Positions 1 to 10,595 of a stretch of 64,000 nt of DNA are shown piece by piece (within the stretch, counting starts at the first letter, position 1; each line of letters begins with the position of its first letter). This stretch comes from Cutaneotrichosporon cavernicola (Eukaryota > Basidiomycota > Tremellomycetes > Trichosporonales > Trichosporonaceae), in contig NC_083393.1 in NCBI RefSeq assembly GCF_030864355.1, positions 496,001 through 560,000 on the forward strand, written 5' to 3'. The notes under the pieces are model-generated. The model saw nothing but the letters and a program-made list of their open reading frames with translations. It searched no databases and was not told the origin of the DNA. A program made the position numbers and the translations under genes.

Positions 1-1417
1 ATGTCACCCATGGGAAGCGATTGAATCTCCTCGTAGAGCTCGGCGACAAGCTTGCCCCAGTACTCGAGACAGATTTTGAAGACTTCACGGTCGTCGACAG
101 TCGAAATCTTTATGAGGTAGAGGTGGGCGTTGATGAGCAGCTCGTTAGACTCGGGCGTCTCGATCAAGCGCAAATGAGGGTTGAGGAAGTTGGTGAGGAA
201 GAGGGCGAGGTTCTTGATGAGCTGCTGGTCCTCGTCGTCTGACGACGCGTATGCAGCAGCCAGGTCAGTGCTTGGTGGGACCATGCGGTTGACGCTGGTC
301 ATGACCATCTGGAAGAGGATGACGAACTTAGAGTTGTATTCCGGGCCGACATTTAGTCCGCCTATCTCGCTCAAGCACTTGAGCGTGACGTTACGGAACT
401 CGGGCACCTCGAGGAACTAGTCCGGTCAGCTTCTCTCCATTCGCGCTCGACTCACCCTGGTCACCAGGAAGTCGATGATCTGGGTCTCGAAGATGTAGCC
501 GAGCGGGATCCAGTTGAGGAATCGCAACAAAGTCTCGAGCGTGGCCTTGATAAGGCTTGGCTTGTTGGCCTTCTCAAGCACCTCATTGCAGAGGGTGAAG
601 ATGTCCGAGAACTCGCCGCACATGGTCTGCTTGAGCTGTTTGGTCTTGGCCTGGGTCATCTGCTCGGCAGAGTAGTCGAAGATTTCCTCGGACAGAAGCT
701 TGAGAATGACCATGTTGTTCTCGCATAGCGATAAATTACCACGTGACGACGCGGTAATTTCTGGGATGAACGAAGGCCAGTCCGCAGGCCAGGCTTGCTT
801 GAGGATCTGGGGTCAGCTCGCGCTTTAATCGCAAACGTGCCTGTACGAGGACGAGGTTGAGCTTGTTGAGGTAGCTCTTCTCGCGGCGCATACGCGTTTC
901 ATCGCTCGAAACGTCGACGGTAACCTGGACGATGAAGTTGCGGATGCCGCCCTGCTGCTCGGCCGGAAGAGTCTTCCATCTGGTCTGAATAAGCTTCTCG
1001 AGGATCTGCAAAGCGATGAACTGGTGTGAGCGTTGGCGCATCGCATAACGCACCTTGGTGTTGATGTTCCCCGAGGACTCGAGAATAGCGGGGACCCGTT
1101 GCCATGATTCGGGGTTCTCCTGGAACTGCGTGAGGACCTGCTGGGCCTGCTGCTGCTGCGCGGGTCAGCATCCTCCTCGCCTTGAATGTGAGGCGGGGCG
1201 CACGCACCTGTGCTCCAACGCCCGTGTAGAACGTCGTGACGACCTGGTCGAGCAGACTGTGGGAGTCAGTGTTTGTCCGCGCAACAACATGGGATCCATC
1301 GCACGTACCCGATGTCGAGATCCTTGGAGGAGTCGAGGATGGCCTGCACACGTGTTAGCGACGGCGCGTCTGGTAGAAGCAGCGCAGCAGGGCGCTGGCA
1401 GGGCAGCTTACCTCCAT
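1..1417 (-). CDS. CRM1: Exportin-1 (CRM1/XPO1), N-terminal part; gene runs off the left edge
   Basis: This is the karyopherin that carries leucine-rich NES cargo and RanGTP out of the nucleus. Spliced on the minus strand, the start reads [14 protein letters not shown] followed by [16 protein letters not shown], a near match to the CRM1 N terminus. Later exons encode [20 protein letters not shown] and [20 protein letters not shown], both from the conserved importin-beta-like N-terminal HEAT repeats. The first coding exon is only 6 nt (1412-1417, Met-Glu); exon 2 is 1309-1343 and exon 3 begins at 1256. Several more introns follow. Roughly the first third of the protein is present. The NES groove and the leptomycin-reactive Cys region lie outside the window. 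It is divergent from DDX41. The identity is firm; the exact exon list toward the left edge was not fully checked. Confidence 0.95.
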
Positions 1418-1954
1418 CGTGCCGGTTAGTTCTTGTGTTAGATGTTGATGCTACAGTTGAGACGGGAAGACTTGTGGAGGCTGTGGGAAGGCCAACGATG
1501 CAACGAAGGGTGGCGCAATGTCAGGGCGTCATTCACAGGCGGTATCAGCTTGAGCTCGAACCAGCTTGCGCATTACTCACGTGAACTGTAGAGAGCTGCA
1601 CGTCAAGGACACGAGGGAGGATGAGCTGTCCTTGATTCTTGAGGATTGATGAAGGAGAGAAGAGGATCGAGGGAGGATGGAATGGCAGATGGATTGGTGT
1701 TGACGAGTGAGGGGTTGGGTTGAGTGTATGCGCAGGTGGGTTGGTGGATTGACAGGCGTGCCACCGGTGGGTGCCTGTCAGCAGCCTCCTGCCAGCGGCT
1801 AAGCTCGCACAATCCACCGTACGGTGGACGGAGTTACGGCGTTTGCCCACGCGGCAGTCAGGCCATTTGTTATTGCCTCTCAACCTCCACTTGCCACTGA
1901 CCTCCACTCTCCCGTTCGATCTTTCAGACTGAACCTCTGACCTCATCAAAGATC
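1418..1954. promoter_or_regulatory. Divergent intergenic region between CRM1 and DDX41
   Basis: These 537 bp separate the two start codons and must hold both promoters. I see no gene here. Pyrimidine-rich stretches precede each start, such as the CCTCTCAACCTCCACTTGCC run before DDX41. No TATA box or named site could be assigned with confidence. Confidence 0.5.
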
Positions 1955-3995
1955 ATGACCATGGCCTCCTCAGCAGGGCCATCAACACGCTCCGTCTCGC
2001 CTGTCGCCTACGATGACCTCCCAACGGACTACAAGCCTTACGTGCGTGTCGCCAAACGGCGTGCTCAAATGCTCTCCAAGCTTGGTCCTGGGCGGCACGT
2101 GTCTAAGAAGATTAAGACGACTGAGGAGCTCGACGAAGAGAAGGACGCGTTGCGGGCCCTAGACGAGGCTAACGAGCGCGAGCGCGAGAAGGCGCGGCAG
2201 AAACGCACCCTGCTCCAGGAGGCGCTGGAAGTGAAGCGGCGAAAAGAACTGGAGGGTGAGTCAGCTATGCTTGGTGAACGTAGCTGACGCCAGACGCGAG
2301 CAAGACAGAGGCGCAGAAGCAGGCAGAGGAGGAGGCGGCGTTGCTGGCTCAAGTACAGCGCGGACAGAAGAAGCTCGCGAGTGTCCAGGAGATTGCGCAC
2401 GGCAAGACGTACACACAGAGCATGAAGTCGACATGGCGACCACCACGGTATATCCGTGATCTCGGGCCGGAGGGGCAGCAGGCGGTGCGCGATAAGCATT
2501 CCATCATCATCGAGGGTGAAGACCCACCACCAGCCATCGAACACTTTGCCGTATGTCTAAAATCTTCTGTTTGAAATGCTAAACGCAGGATATGAAGATC
2601 CCCCCACCGCTTCTCGAGTACCTGGCGAACAAAGGCATCGCGCGGCCAACCCCGATCCAAATGCAGGGCCTGCCAACGGCGTGAGTCCCGCAGCTATCTA
2701 CCGCTGAACTTGAGCTGACACCAGGTTCGCCGGCCGCGACATGATTGGCATTGCTTTCACAGGCTCTGGCAAAACCCTCGCATTCACACTCCCAGCCATC
2801 CTCAAATCACTTGAGATGGAGATGAAGCTCCCGCTTGTTAAGGGCGAGGGACCCGTCGGTTTAGTCCTCTGCCCGTCTCGCGAACTCGCGCGACAGACGT
2901 ACGAGGGATGCGTGGCGATGTGCACCAAGCTCGCCGAGGGCGGAAAGTACCCTGAGCTGCGGAGCCTGCTTTGCATTGGCGGAATCAGCATGGCAGACCA
3001 GGCTGAGGTGCTGCAGCGCGGCGTGCATGTGGTGGTGGCGACGCCGGGGAGGCTTATCGACATGCTCGAGCGAGGGCGACTAAACGCGGACAACTGCAAG
3101 TACATGTGCATGGACGAGGCCGACCGCATGATCGACATGGGATTCGAGGACGCCGTTCGCAGCATCATGGATCATTTCAAGTACCAGAGGCAGACCCTTT
3201 TGTTCAGCGCGACGATGCCGCGCAAGATCCAGGAGTTTGCGCAGGCGTCTCTCGTGAACCCTCTCCTCGTGAATGTGGGCCGCGCTGGCGCAGCCAACAT
3301 GGATGTCATCCAGGAGGTCGAACACGTCAAGGCAGAGGCCAAGATGGTGTACCTGCTCGAGGTGCTGCAGAAGACGCCGCCACCCGTCATCATCTTCAGC
3401 GACAACAAGAACGAGGTCGACGACATCCAAGAGTACCTCCTGCTCAAGGGCGTCGAGGCGGTGGCGATCCACGGATCGAAAAGTGAGCCTCCAATTACCC
3501 ATTCAGCTAACACACAGCACAGGACGAACGAGAATACGCGATCAAGTCGTTCAAATCCGGTGCCAAGGACGTTATGGTCGCTTCGGGTGTCGCGTCCAAG
3601 GGCCTTGACTTCAATGAGATCCAGCATGTCATTGTGTACACAATGCCCAAGGAGATCGAGGACTACGTTCACGAGATCGGGCGAACTGGGCGTTCGGGCA
3701 AGACGGGTTTGGCGACGACATTTGTCAACAACACTACCAGCGAGCAGACCCTCCTCGACCTCAAGTACCTCCTCATGGAAGCGAAGCAGAAGTGCGTAAC
3801 CTGTCCGATCACGCTGACGCCAGGATCCCCCAATTCCTCCTTGACACTGACGACCCACGCGCCGCCGCTGGGGACGTGCTCAAGGGATGCCCAATCTGCG
3901 GTGGCCTGGGTCACGGCCTCTCGGACTGTCCCAAGCTTGCGGACGAGCAGCGGCGCAAGGCCGCTGCCAGTGCGTCCTACGGCGACAACTACTAA
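1955..3995 (+). CDS. DDX41: ATP-dependent RNA helicase DDX41/Abstrakt (DEAD box plus zinc knuckle)
   Basis: This nuclear DEAD-box helicase is linked in other eukaryotes to the catalytic (C-complex) spliceosome. Six exons (1955-2255, 2294-2550, 2589-2680, 2725-3482, 3518-3791, 3824-3995) join in frame to 617 residues, close to the 622 of human DDX41. Visible in order are a charged coiled N terminus, the Q-motif region ([19 protein letters not shown]), Walker A FTGSGKT, the DEAD motif in MDEADRM, SAT in [17 protein letters not shown], and motif [12 protein letters not shown]. The C-terminal CCHC knuckle [14 protein letters not shown] is the DDX41 signature among DEAD proteins. The start offers two Met codons (M-T-M); the first was taken. 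Introns are tiny (38, 38, 44, 35 and 32 nt). Confidence 0.97.
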
Positions 3996-4611
3996 TGTAC
4001 AATATTATTGTACCTGAATGCATAACATCATCATGGCATCGTATCGGTTTTCGGATCAAAGTCGCATGTATTCGCGGTCTCGGTGTCTTGATTCTCCCTC
4101 GTTCCTACGGACATCTGCCGCTCGTACCCCGCACACTTCAGTATGGGCCTTCAGTACTGACGCCGCAGCACGTTTTAGCATATCGGCGCGGTCCGCGTCG
4201 GCGTTTTCGGTCCACACGAACCAAGCTACGACTGTTCATAAGATGCATAGGACGACATGAAGGTCCACGTGACTCGGCATCTTGCCGGTAACGATAAGCC
4301 GGTCAGCGACGCACTACTCCGCGTCCAATTACACGCTCTGCCAGACCCGAGGCTTGAGGACAATTGGGCAACAATAGAACTAGCTTGGGGACCTGGACCG
4401 TTCTGAGCGGGGATAAGAGGACCGGCGAGGTCGCTGTTGCCTTCTTCAGTCATTGACCGACACCCAGACCGCCTCATTTGTATTCTCACGCTATCTCACG
4501 CTCTTGGCAACTCTACTCCAACGTTCATCCCTCCCCCGCGCCCACCTGCCGCCCAGAACCACATCTCAAACCCCCTCACTCCACCGAAATCCCAACCTCC
4601 CCGCCTCTACA
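3996..4611. other. Intergenic, DDX41 3' end to dehydrogenase start
   Basis: No gene recognised. The last 100 bp before 4612 are strongly pyrimidine-rich (CCTCCCCGC, CCAACCTCCCCGCC), as expected for a fungal 5' leader. The frame of the dehydrogenase stays open upstream to 4453, but the conserved protein begins at 4612. Confidence 0.5.
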
Positions 4612-5691
4612 ATGACGCTCGGCACGATGCGCGCGGCGCGCTACTACGGCCGCGGTGACATCCGGATTGACACGATCCCCCGCCCCCAGCTGCAGCCTGG
4701 CACCGTTGCAATCGACGTCGCGTACTGCGGTATCTGCGGTTCCGACCTGCACGAGTACGTCGATGGTCCGATCTTCATTCCCACGTGCGGTCGCCCTCAT
4801 CCAGTAAGCAAGGAGGTGGCTCCTGTTACGTTGGGCCACGAAATGTCCGGCGTGGTAACGGAGGTCGGCGAGGGCGTCGACCACGTCAAGGTTGGCGACT
4901 CGGTCGTCGTCGAGCCATACATCATCGACCCGAAGGTTGACACTGGTCCAGCGAACGACGCATACCACATCTCCAAGGGGATGGGGTTCATCGGACTGTG
5001 TGGGCGTGGTGGAGGGCTTGCAGAACGTATCGTGGTCGAGAAGCGCTGGGTGCATCCCGTTGGCGATGTTCCTCTGGACGAGGCCGCTCTTATTGAGCCA
5101 CTGAGTGTTGGATATCACGCTTTCCAGCGGAGTGGGGGAAAAAAGGGCGACTTTGCCCTCGTCACTGGTGCTGGACCTATTGGACTCCTCACGGCCGCCG
5201 TGCTCAAGGCCGAAGGACTTATTGTGGCCATCTCCGAGCCTTCGGGTTTGAGGAGGCAGAAGGCGCAGGAAACCGGCGTAGCAGACCACATCTTTGACCC
5301 GCGTGAGACCAACGTCGTCGAGGCCATCGAGGGCCTGCGTCCCGGCGGCGCAGATATCGCTTTCGAATGCACCTCGGTCCAGCCGGCGTTCGATACGCTC
5401 ATTGACGCTGTGCGCCCACGGGGCGTTGTTGTGGTGGTCAGTATCTGGGGCCACAAAGCGCAGATGGACATGCAGAAGCTCGTGCTCAAGGAAATCGACA
5501 TTCGCGGTACGATCGCCTACGTCCACAGCCATCCTGAGACAATCAAGCTCGTCCAGAGTGGTCGAATCAACCTCAAGCCCTTCATTACGGGGGTTATTGG
5601 GCTGGACCAGCTTGTGAGCGAAGGCTTTGACACCCTCATCCACCGTAACGAGACGGCCGTCAAGATCCTCGTCGACCCGAAGAAGAGATAG
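4612..5691 (+). CDS. Zn-type medium-chain dehydrogenase, (R,R)-butanediol dehydrogenase-like
   Basis: This single-exon, 359-residue member of the medium-chain alcohol dehydrogenase family most resembles NAD(P)-dependent 2,3-butanediol/polyol dehydrogenases. It would oxidise a secondary alcohol to a ketone in the cytosol. The catalytic-zinc segment is present: Cys42 in ICGSDLHEY, and His76-Glu77 in LGHEMSG. The Rossmann dinucleotide fold begins at VTGAGPIGLL, and the tail ends KILVDPKKR. The structural-zinc lobe, which normally carries four cysteines between VVVEPYI and GMGFIGL, reads DPKVDTGPANDAYHIS here and has none. An upstream in-frame Met at 4453 exists, but conservation begins at MTLGTMRAARYYG, so 4612 is the better start. 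The substrate is not determined; sorbitol- or xylitol-type alcohols are possible. Confidence 0.88.
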   Translation: MTLGTMRAARYYGRGDIRIDTIPRPQLQPGTVAIDVAYCGICGSDLHEYVDGPIFIPTCGRPHPVSKEVAPVTLGHEMSGVVTEVGEGVDHVKVGDSVVVEPYIIDPKVDTGPANDAYHISKGMGFIGLCGRGGGLAERIVVEKRWVHPVGDVPLDEAALIEPLSVGYHAFQRSGGKKGDFALVTGAGPIGLLTAAVLKAEGLIVAISEPSGLRRQKAQETGVADHIFDPRETNVVEAIEGLRPGGADIAFECTSVQPAFDTLIDAVRPRGVVVVVSIWGHKAQMDMQKLVLKEIDIRGTIAYVHSHPETIKLVQSGRINLKPFITGVIGLDQLVSEGFDTLIHRNETAVKILVDPKKR

Positions 5692-7306
5692 TGTGGTATG
5701 CAAGGATTGTGGCAGTTGTTGAGGCGGTGTGGCGGCCGTAAACTCATTCAGTCTCTTCTGTCCCCAGCCTGAATATACCACGCGCGCCAATGTTGCATAC
5801 GGTCCCAAGATTGAGATTGATAAGAATTTCGCGTCGCCGCCTCAAGAAAAGAGGCCAACGTCGCCCACATTCCGCTACCACATGCCTTCGGATGACCGAG
5901 GTGCAGGAGAGGATACGCGTGCCGTTGTAATCACATGTGGTCGGCCGACGGCCTGAAAGCTGATGGACTGCGCATCATCTCAATGCGGTTGAGGGGACGG
6001 CCAGTGGACGCTAGCCAACGCGTTGTTACTCCGGCACACATTGTCGGACAATTGCTTTGCGCGACTAATGTATCGCGCTATGCTGTCGTACACAACACAG
6101 CAGGGGGTACTGACGCGTTGGTCAGCAATCCCCCATGTGTGGTCCTGCACACAATTCAACATGGTCCCAGAGGCCAGAGGCCAGAGGCCAGAGGCAAGAG
6201 GCAGGACTGACGACCTGAAAGCTCGCAGCATTCCTTCTTGATAGGAAGCCTGACTTGAGCATGACGCGGCACAGGGCCGCAAAGGCTCGGTGGCTTGCGG
6301 AAAGTCCTCAAGCGGGAAGTTTGTGACCACTCAGTCAGCGTACCAGTGTTGAGTGGCGCATCACCATCATGGCAACTGTGCCGTATTTAACAGTGTCCAT
6401 TCCGAGTGGGGTTTACACATCACGTGAGTCAACTCTCAGCTCAAGGGCCAAAGTTTGTTTCCACCGGGCCGAGATCGGATCGTTTGAACCCAAGTCCAGG
6501 CCCAAGAATCAACATTTGTAAGAGGAATGGTGGGGGAAGGGTAAGTGAGGCTCAATCTCTAGGCGTCGGTCCGAATCCCACCTCTTAGCGGCGTTTTCCT
6601 GGAATCTGGGCGATGGGGTCGATGGTGGAGCACCGCGCCAGATCCTGTCAGACGTCATCGCACAGGAAGAGGAGGACGATGCGGAATGTAACTCTGCCCT
6701 TGAGCCCGAGGTGCTGGTGCATGGGTCGGAGCGCGCCTTACCGCCCCAGAAGGGACATGATTGCTCGGGCGTCGTGTGCATGTGCATGTGCCCAGCGCGT
6801 TTAAGAGGGCTTCGTGGCTTGTGCAAGGCGGTCCCACTTTTGCAACGTACGCCGAGCACAGCACAGACCAACAGATCACAGAGCGCAGAGTAGAGGAGTG
6901 CGGAGCGCTCAATCCCTTAGAGCCAAGCTGCAATATCTGTATTGATAGTGCGAGTGAGCGATTGCAGGATCGCACATACCAAGCAGTGCACCACAATAAA
7001 GCGCGGACCTCCAGCCTCTCCGTCATCACATCACTCTTCTTCACGATTGTCATTGTTCATTATCCATCCCCTCTTCTCTTTTCTTTTCCCTCACCACCTC
7101 CCACCACGACGCCATCCATATTATCTGAACGGGCCGTCCGCCAGGGCGTGTCCGCGCTCAACCTCGACCCCTCACCAAACGACAAGCTGCCTGGCGACGC
7201 CGAGCCCTGGGGCGTGGGCCCGCGCCGCACGGGCCTCCCGAGCGGCGCATCCCTCAGGACACCAGCGACCGCGACGTGTCGTCGCCCATCACTGTCTGCG
7301 CGCGGC
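5692..7306. other. Intergenic, 1.6 kb, no convincing gene
   Basis: Only short, unsupported frames occur. The interval carries a heptamer array at 6167-6201 and a partial tRNA-like fold at 6518-6588 (judged non-functional). A T/C-rich leader at about 7060-7130 is likely the 5' UTR of the next gene. One frame is open from 6761 into the next gene, but its composition upstream of about 7130 looks non-coding. Confidence 0.45.
6167..6201. repeat. Heptamer tandem repeat (CCAGAGG)x4 plus one variant copy
   Basis: Four perfect CCAGAGG units are followed by CAAGAGG. It is a short microsatellite-scale array in intergenic DNA with no evident function. Confidence 0.9.
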
Positions 7307-7819
7307 ATGACCGACCTCTCGTCGCCGCCGACGCTGACGGCACATTTTCGCGCGTATATCCGCCAACTTAACCAGCCCTTGCCGAGTACCATGCGCCTCT
7401 ACCTCGCCCCGCGCATCATTTATAATGGCCGACGGATGAGTGCCGAGGCGTTTACCGCACAGGCGTGCCCGCCGGGCGCGACTGTGTCGTCCGAAATGGT
7501 GGTGGCGGACATTTCTAAGCGCCTCCTCGCGGCACGGATAGAGGTCGAGGTTCCACAAACCAGCCCCATACCCACGAACGGCGGGTCAACACCTGAGGGC
7601 TCGCAGAGCCAGGAAGTGCGTCGTGGGAGCAGCGGTAGCTTCGAGCACGTCCGCGAACACGTGTTCTACCACTTTGATGATTCGTGGCGAATCGACGAGG
7701 TGTGGAGCGTTGCCGAGCCCCGGTCCGAGAGCCCAAATTCGCGTAGCGACAAGGGTCGCGAGCGGCTGGAGCGCAGGCGAATGAGCGTCCCCTCGGCCTT
7801 TGACGATTACCGATTCTAA
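7307..7819 (+). CDS. SnoaL-like (NTF2 fold) domain protein
   Basis: This short protein of about 170 residues, starting MTDLSSPPTLTAHF, carries features of SnoaL/NTF2-like alpha+beta barrels. The helix TAHFRAYIRQLNQ leads into the strand RIIYNGRRMSAEAFTAQ (the usual 'D/N-x-V-x-HNG' entry strand). The late strands are REHVFYHFDD and SWRIDEVWSVAE, which match the family's 'G-x-I-x-E-x-W' ending. Family members include polyketide cyclases, isomerases and many proteins of unknown role, so no reaction is proposed. A Ser/Arg-rich tail ends SAFDDYRF. The middle (about residues 70-110, a TNGGSTPEGS linker) is low complexity. The frame is open upstream to 6761, so the true start could be earlier or on an unseen spliced exon; 7307 is the first Met with domain-like sequence after it. 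Confidence 0.55.
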   Translation: MTDLSSPPTLTAHFRAYIRQLNQPLPSTMRLYLAPRIIYNGRRMSAEAFTAQACPPGATVSSEMVVADISKRLLAARIEVEVPQTSPIPTNGGSTPEGSQSQEVRRGSSGSFEHVREHVFYHFDDSWRIDEVWSVAEPRSESPNSRSDKGRERLERRRMSVPSAFDDYRF

Positions 7820-7902
7820 GAAGGACGTCTTGTATCTACGCTCCCCAAGAGTAGCCGTAGCGAATCAGTACCCTTACATCCTGTATCTAGACTTAGCATG
7901 TA

Positions 7903-7983
7903 GATGCCGTAGCGTCAAGCATGTATTGATGCCGTAGCGTCAAGCATGTATTGATGCCGTAGCGTCAAGCATGTATTGATGCC
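7903..7983. repeat. 25-bp tandem repeat, three copies plus partial
   Basis: Three identical 25-bp units (7903-7927, 7928-7952, 7953-7977) of the form GATGCCGTAGCG..CATGTATT are followed by six bases of a fourth. The array lies about 85 bp 3' of the SnoaL-like gene, between two convergent gene ends. Confidence 0.95.
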
Positions 7984-8140
7984 CGCGGTAAGGCAGGTTG
8001 AAGGAGTACGTGAGTGAATATGGTGGGTGTGGTGCGGGCCGGGCCACACCTGCTCGCTTTGGTTGCGGCTCGCGCTTATGTTGATATGTGGTGCAATATC
8101 GCGGCTCTCTGGATGAAGTCTAACAGATGCATTATACAAC

Positions 8141-10595
8141 TCATCGGAAGTTGAGCTTGATGAGAAACATGAGAATGTTCATTGAGACATGGACGGATGC
8201 CCAGCCTGATGTCAGCAAGGCGCGACGCGGCACGAGCTCACCGCATGCCGGTACCAGCTCGGGGTATTCCCGCATCTCGTCGAGGCCAATGCCACTGACG
8301 TCGATGTTGAAGCCACGTGACATGATCTGCCGCGCGACAAACGAGCTGATGAGCTCGAGTGACTGATGTCAGGTCCGGCCCTCGCCATGTAGCAGAGACT
8401 CACCCAGACGGCACACGAGGCGATTAGTGTAAGCCCAAACGTGTACGGGTCGTCCTCGGTTTGCGCAAACTTGAAGAAGGGGTAGATCTGCGAGTTGCGC
8501 CCGAAATGGAGGATACTGAGCCAGCCTGGGGTAAGCTGGGTGTCCGAAGAGCTCGATAGCTTGGCCAGAGCAGCGCAGCACGACTTACCCAGGAAGCCGA
8601 CCATGGTGATGTTTTGTGCGAGGCCGCGCGTGTAGAATGAGACGGCGACCGCCTCGGCGTGCTCGTTCCAGGGTTGGCTGTAGCCGACGAAGAACTGCAG
8701 CATGCGGTGCCACAGCGGCGTAAGCTGGAATGGGAAGATGATGACAACAACGATTGAGGAGAGGAGTTGGACTGTTGCGAACTGCGACGGGGAGCGCAGG
8801 CGGGCGAACTGACGTTAGCTCATGGCGCCGACACTGAAGGCTAACTAACCCCTTTCCTCACAGCGACTCACAAGATTACGATAGAAGACATGGTAGACGA
8901 GTTGGAAGAAGAGCTTGTAGAGAAACAGGAGGGCACGAGAGCGCACTTTTGATGCGATGATGTAGTTTGAAATCAATGAGAGGAGCTGGACGGCTGGTGA
9001 GAGTCAGCGCAGCTGTCTCCAATTGCTGAAAGCTGTGACTCACTGATCACCCACGACCACACCCAGGTACCAGCGTCTAGTGAAGTGTGAGGGAGTGTGG
9101 AGAGGAACAAGCTGGCATATGCTGCGTGTCAGCTCATCATTGGGCTTCAGCTCACCCTGTCCGACAATGAGAGAGATGGCGGCAATGGCGAGACATGCCA
9201 TGAACCACAGGAACCGAATCCACGAGCTTGGCACACGGCGGAGCGAGGACCCAAAGAATCTGTCGTTAGCCGGCTCCGGTTGAGACTCACGTATACTGTA
9301 CGACTGGCTGAGCATGACGGTAAACGTGTCGTTTGTCGCGCTTGAGTTTGGAGAAGCATGCTACTGCAGGCAGGTGCATTGCGGCGAAACTGAGCACAAC
9401 CCAAAATGCTGTTGTCAGCTTTCTCAAGTCAGGTATAGCTCACTCTTGCGCTCCCAGTCGAAGCCCTCGTCGGGCTTGTCGCGCCACCGGGCATGTAGGC
9501 CGAACAGGTCGAGGTGGTGTGCGAGCAGACCGATGGCAAGCGTTGCAGCCCACATGAGGAAGTACGTTGCCTTGCCGCCCAGGCGTGAGGGCCACCAGTC
9601 TCACGTGAGCAGATTGGCGCTTGGGTTCACTTACTCAGACGGTACAGGCTGAACAGGTTGGTGATGAAGAAGAGCGCGACGGCGAGGTAAGCCCTGACGT
9701 TAGCAACGTTTGGTGAGGTATGCACCCGAAGTACCTGCTTGTTAGCGAGGGCTGAATGACCACTTGATAACTGACCAGATTAGGAAGAAGTAGAAGTTAA
9801 CGTCTAGGGGAAGCTCCTCGTCGCCCCCAGTGTCAGAGCCATTGTCCTTGTTCTTGTGGGGCCAATCTGGCCACTCAGGCCAGTCGGGCAGCGGTGAATC
9901 CTTATAAGGATCGTTGACCGGGAACGGCATCGCAACCCACACCCATACTGCAAAACAGGGCAGGAGGGTGAGCACGAGGTGTCGCTTCCAGAATGACGCG
10001 AGCCATATCTCGACCGTCGCGCGTGATGGCTTGTGTCAGCTAGGAACATGCATACAAAAGTGAAACACACTCACTCGGAAGAACCAGTCGGTCCATCGCT
10101 CATCGGCGGGCTGTACCTCGCTGACTCTCCGCGCTTGTCGTCGTGAGCGCGCGCTTGGTAATGTCGACCCCGCGGAGAAAGGTACGCCCGCACGCGAACG
10201 TGGAGACAGCGGTGCGGGCCGCCGGACCGCCGGACGCAGCGGTGAGACCGTCCTGTCGCGGTCTGGAAACGGGGAAGATAGTCACGACGGAGGGGTGGGA
10301 GTAGGCGTGGGCGACGAGGGAAGGTGTGATGGCGTGACGGTCACATCGTTACACATGATTGCAACGATTGCGCCAGTGAGGGAAGTTGGTGGGAAGAACA
10401 TGTGTTCAGTTGGCATCGTCAAGTGTAGAGGATGCACGGTCGGGATGGAAGGCGGTGCGGGAAGGTTGGCGATGACGAAAGATCAGTCGCGTCGCGTCGC
10501 GCGTCAGGTCAGCTCGGTTCTACGACTTTGGCGAAAGACTCACCCCACAGCCTATCCTGTGCACGCTCTGATCCCGTGGAGAGGGGCGTGAACAT
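8141..10595 (-). CDS. Multi-pass membrane protein, family not recognised
   Basis: This many-exon gene starts MFTPLSTGSERAQDRLW, is interrupted by a 281-nt first intron (10263-10543), and continues in phase into a cytosolic Ser/Arg/Pro-rich region ending EVQPADERWTDWFF. About nine hydrophobic segments follow. These include RHLVLTLLPCFAVWVWVAM, AYLAVALFFITNLFSLYRL, ATYFLMWAATLAIGLLAHHL, FLWFMACLAIAAISLIVG, VQLLSSIVVVIIFPF and FGLTLIASCAVW. The loop after the first segment is unusual: it repeats Asp-Trp-Pro (PLPDWPEWPDWPH) and then turns acidic. The last exon ends NILMFLIKLNFR. The fold suggests a transporter or an ER/plasma-membrane scaffold, but I cannot assign it. Some internal exon joins were inferred from consensus splice sites only. 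Confidence 0.75.

Noticed and set aside
4576..5808. 410-residue minus-strand open frame opposite the dehydrogenase
   Set aside because: It is a shadow of the GC-rich plus-strand gene: the plus frame has family motifs throughout, the minus frame has none.
6518..6588. tRNA-like sequence: 7-bp acceptor-like stem (TAAGAGG/CCTCTTA) and a near-consensus T-loop TCCGAAT
   Set aside because: No D-stem can be formed, position 33 is not T, the T-stem has a mismatch and the A-box is poor. At best a decayed tRNA; tRNAscan-SE scoring would decide.
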